Source: Dictyobacter kobayashii
GTDB lineage: Bacteria > Chloroflexota > Ktedonobacteria > Ktedonobacterales > Ktedonobacteraceae
Length of the DNA stretch: 64,000 nucleotides
Reading direction: 5' to 3'
Assembly: GCF_003967555.1 (NCBI RefSeq)
Contig: NZ_BIFS01000001.1
Coordinates: 5,642,001 to 5,706,000 of the forward strand
Made by a program: the position numbers and the translations under genes. Positions 61,636 to 64,000 of the stretch are shown here, in pieces. A model generated the notes under the pieces. The model ran no database searches. It saw only the letters and a program-made list of their open reading frames with translations, and was not told the DNA's origin. Every line of letters begins with the position of its first letter. Position 1 is the first letter of the stretch.

Positions 61636-62454
61636 TTATTTGTTTTTGACGAGTACAAAAAAGCGGTAATCAATAGCTCCTGAATTGAGTGCTTTGTACA
61701 TGTGTGATCCCTGCATGGCCGCAAAATAGTGGAAGATTTTTTGTAGCATAGCAGGAACGCGCTGCTGGATCAATTTCTGTTTTCTTTCATTATCGAGATT
61801 CAGGGCCTTCAATACATTCATCGTGATGCATTCTTCTCGTATTTTGGTCAAGCCAGAGTCGCATAGCTGCTTTTGTAGTGTATCGATGGCATCCCGGGCG
61901 CGATAATCAGTGAAAAGAAAATAGCCGCCTGGACGAAGAACGCGCCGCACCTCGCTCAGGAAGGTATCCACGTGACCGTATCCATAGGAAGACTCGATGT
62001 TGACGACGACATCAAAGCTATTATCCGCAAACGGCAGCGCTTCAGCGTCTCCCTGGAGGAAATGGAGCTTCTCGACCTGGTGATAGGTATTGCAGAACGC
62101 CACCGCGTTTTCAGAGATGTCCAATCCTGTCATGGAGCGCGGCCGGAGGTAGCGGGTAATATATGATGCTCCGCCTCCACGCCCGCTACCTACCTCCAGC
62201 ACATCACAATTGTTCAGCTCAACAGCACCCGCCACATGATGATACATCTGGATGCAATAGCGATTAATCTCATCACGGCCAGCCAGTGCTGGTGACTGTT
62301 CTTTGTCCGTATGGGTGGGAGCGTAGCCAAGGTTCATAAAGACCATTAAAGCCTCTTTATCCAGGACCGATAGGTATTGAAACCAGTGTTTGATCAGGAA
62401 GCGCCTGACATTGGGAGATAGATTACAGGCCATATCGAAGAGTTGAGCAATCAT
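61636..62454 (-). CDS. Class I SAM methyltransferase (phthiotriol/sterol-methyltransferase-like)
   Basis: A 272-residue protein. SAM motif I: CDVLEVGSGRGGGASYITRY; MTGLDISENAVAFCNTYH; LPFADNSFDVVVNIESSYGY (motif II-III) and RVLRPGGYFLFTDYRARD. This resembles the mycobacterial glycolipid methyltransferases and fatty-acyl or sterol C-methyltransferases. Acceptor unknown. The sigma factor gene lies downstream on the same strand, 129 bases away. Confidence 0.8.
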   Translation of the reverse strand: MIAQLFDMACNLSPNVRRFLIKHWFQYLSVLDKEALMVFMNLGYAPTHTDKEQSPALAGRDEINRYCIQMYHHVAGAVELNNCDVLEVGSGRGGGASYITRYLRPRSMTGLDISENAVAFCNTYHQVEKLHFLQGDAEALPFADNSFDVVVNIESSYGYGHVDTFLSEVRRVLRPGGYFLFTDYRARDAIDTLQKQLCDSGLTKIREECITMNVLKALNLDNERKQKLIQQRVPAMLQKIFHYFAAMQGSHMYKALNSGAIDYRFFVLVKNK

Positions 62455-62812
62455 CTTTTAAAAATATCTCCTAACTATATTATTGCTATAGATTCGCGAC
62501 GCTGAGTGCTCAATGTCACGCTCACTCATTTGTTAGGAGTATAGTGCGCTTATGTCACGTAATTATGGCGAAATTGTGTTATTATGCCCTGTTATTGTGT
62601 CGAATTTGTAACAAGGTTTCTGGCCTGAAAAGTTGTAAAAGCTGCTCGCTCAAACGGCACACGACGGTGGCACCTCGTCAGACTGGAGGCGCCACCTGAT
62701 CTCGCCAATAGCGCGTAATGGTTCTGATGGGCAGGGGGATACTGCGGTGAAAAACGGCGGGTGTGTTTCACCAGGGCTGTGTCAGAACTGATTGTGAGGC
62801 TGGCGCTGGCCG
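62455..62812. other. Intergenic region
   Basis: About 360 bases without a gene. The words GTTCTGA (about 62718) and TCAGAAC (about 62782) are complementary and could close a larger fold, and the DNA near 62640-62780 is GC-rich, in contrast to the A/T-rich promoter side at 62460-62620. No T-run terminator is evident. Confidence 0.4.
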
Positions 62813-63883
62813 CTAGACCCAGTGGGGACGATAGCGCAACAGGGCGCCCACGCCTCCCATTTCCTGGAGAATGGGATGGCCCATGACAACCTCGACCTGG
62901 GCACCTGTATTGGCCGCCCGGCGCACAAGTTCGCTGCGCAGCTTTTCGTCTAATGAGGCATCGTTGGCCAGAATCAGAGTATCGGCCTGCCCATGTTCAA
63001 GCGCGTCGAGTGTTTCTTGCATCCCGCTTACCGCGAGCCCGTTGGCGCGTATTCTCTCCACAAGGTTGTCAGCCTGGTCGTGCGATGATTCCCTTTCCAT
63101 ATATTCCATGACCGGCCTGATCTCATCATGAACCTCGCGCAGCGGTGTGCGGATATCAAGGTTCAGTATCTCTTCGTGCACCATTGGCTCTAGCGTGTTG
63201 GAAAGCTCCTGGTGCAAGAGGGGGATGGCCACCGCATCACCAGCCAGAATGACGCGCCGTGCGCCCTCTTGCTGTACGAGTTCCTCGATTGCCGCCGCCG
63301 CCTCGCGCGCGAACGCTTTACGTTTATTCTCGACGCGCCGATGATAGCGAGCCTGGTTTAAGCAGTGAGCACTACGCTTGCCATAGCCGGCTGGCGAGTC
63401 GTCGGGTCCAGCCACCTCTTCCAGGAAGCCCTGGCGCGTCACAAAGAGGCGCGTCGTATTGGTATCAACCACCGCGGTCACGACCGTCTCCTGCTCGTCC
63501 AGCAGGTGGGCCAGTTGGAAGAGATCAGGATAGGGCTCGAACGCGATCTGGTTCTGAAATGGTACGCCAGTTTCCAGGGTTTCAAAGAGTCCATGCGCAT
63601 CGCAGGCGAAGATAGCCACTCCCTGCAGCCAGGGCTCAGCATGATTTTCAAGATAATGCTGTACTTTCTCTGCATCCTTGCGAAAGCCCTCCAGGGTAGG
63701 ATGACGAGGCAGCAGTGTTTTTTCGATCTCGCGCAAGCGGCTGCGTAGTTCAGTATCAGCTGTGCGTTTCCATGGCTGCTTACCGGACATATGCGGACTC
63801 ATATCCAGGTAGATACTCAGTACATAGGCTCCATCAGGCTCAAAAGACGCGAGTTTATGGAACAGTTCTTTAGCAGTTTGCAT
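62813..63883 (-). CDS. Vms1/eRF1-like (VLRF1/baeRF) family protein
   Basis: A 356-residue protein of the bacterial eRF1-like/Vms1 group. VLSIYLDMSPHMSGKQP at the start, TTRLFVTRQGFLEEVAGPDD in the centre, RYHRRVENKRKAFAREAAAA, RRVILAGDAVAIPLLHQELS, and VEVVMGHPILQEMGGVGALL at the end are the blocks of the family, in which a release-factor-like domain 2 is followed by the L7Ae-like domain 3. A GGQ motif is not seen; the region GYGKRSAHCLNQARYHRR may replace it. A role in ribosome rescue or tRNA hydrolysis is possible. AAGGAGATAGAT precedes the ATG. Confidence 0.7.
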   Translation of the reverse strand: MQTAKELFHKLASFEPDGAYVLSIYLDMSPHMSGKQPWKRTADTELRSRLREIEKTLLPRHPTLEGFRKDAEKVQHYLENHAEPWLQGVAIFACDAHGLFETLETGVPFQNQIAFEPYPDLFQLAHLLDEQETVVTAVVDTNTTRLFVTRQGFLEEVAGPDDSPAGYGKRSAHCLNQARYHRRVENKRKAFAREAAAAIEELVQQEGARRVILAGDAVAIPLLHQELSNTLEPMVHEEILNLDIRTPLREVHDEIRPVMEYMERESSHDQADNLVERIRANGLAVSGMQETLDALEHGQADTLILANDASLDEKLRSELVRRAANTGAQVEVVMGHPILQEMGGVGALLRYRPHWV

Positions 63884-64000
63884 ATCTATCTCCTTCTGAA
63901 GACAAGCTTACTCGTGCCACTTCCACCCCACCTTAATAAAACGTTGACTATGGATAGAATGTAGCTCTGCCAATCTTTGTAAGCCGATGATTTGCCAATG

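Noticed and set aside
1..64000. tRNA or rRNA genes
   Set aside because: I looked for GGTTCGAATCC-type T-arms with CCA-proximal stems and for conserved rRNA words and found none convincing by eye; a covariance search was not possible.

Overview
The window most resembles a chromosome segment of a filamentous, soil-type Chloroflexota of the class Ktedonobacteria. This is inferred from style, not from a marker gene. GC content is moderate to high. DinB/ClbS-type proteins, TetR/MarR regulators, cytochrome P450s, methyltransferases and alpha/beta hydrolases are numerous. Gene order is loose, with many one-gene units, and one GC-hairpin intergenic repeat recurs throughout (core GCGGGGCAAGCCCCGC followed by ACGTAC). 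I saw no rRNA, tRNA or CRISPR array. hisS is the only clear informational gene.

Layout. 1-13 kb: metabolic and stress genes (5'-truncated metallo-beta-lactamase fold protein, ClbS/DinB-like protein, FAD oxidase, GH-A glycosidase, kinase, GNAT, winged-helix protein, histidine phosphatase, hisS, methyltransferase, a TetR-isoprenylcysteine-methyltransferase-like pair, DUF1275 protein). 13-23.5 kb: methyltransferase, secreted lipase-like hydrolase, DinB, a MarR regulator facing a peroxiredoxin with matching operators, and a TetR-ATPase-permease-permease exporter operon. 23.5-41 kb: structured repeats, an AHL-lactonase-like gene, a MarR-GNAT fusion, an XRE/membrane pair, two P450s, a D-threonine aldolase-like enzyme, a TetR-FAD monooxygenase pair, a TetR-controlled hydrolase, flavodoxin and a broken isochorismatase. 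41.4-55.7 kb: a compact one-strand phage structural cassette (portal, prohead protease, capsid, tail/connector proteins, C39-like lysin, LLH-type holin, large terminase). It has no recognisable integrase, repressor, replication gene or tape measure. A near-consensus vegetative promoter precedes it and a 28-bp-arm hairpin closes it. 55.7-64 kb: arylsulfatase remnant, PQQ-type beta-propeller protein, MFS transporter, alpha/beta hydrolase, zinc-ribbon sigma factor, methyltransferase and a Vms1/eRF1-like protein.

Two themes stand out. First, several regulators can be matched to operators by eye: MarR with peroxiredoxin (ACATGGT/ACCATGT), two related TetRs (GTACaGTAC core), and TetR with hydrolase (GTTAT-N6-ATAAC). 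Second, the intergenic DNA is rich in long, nearly perfect palindromes. Some copies keep a constant flank or core while the arm sequence changes and still pairs, which suggests that structure is selected or generated.

Caution: about twenty single-base frameshifts break otherwise well-conserved genes, often at short C or G runs, with four in the capsid gene alone. Many apparent pseudogenes are probably sequence errors. I annotate them as frameshifted genes with the breakpoint given.
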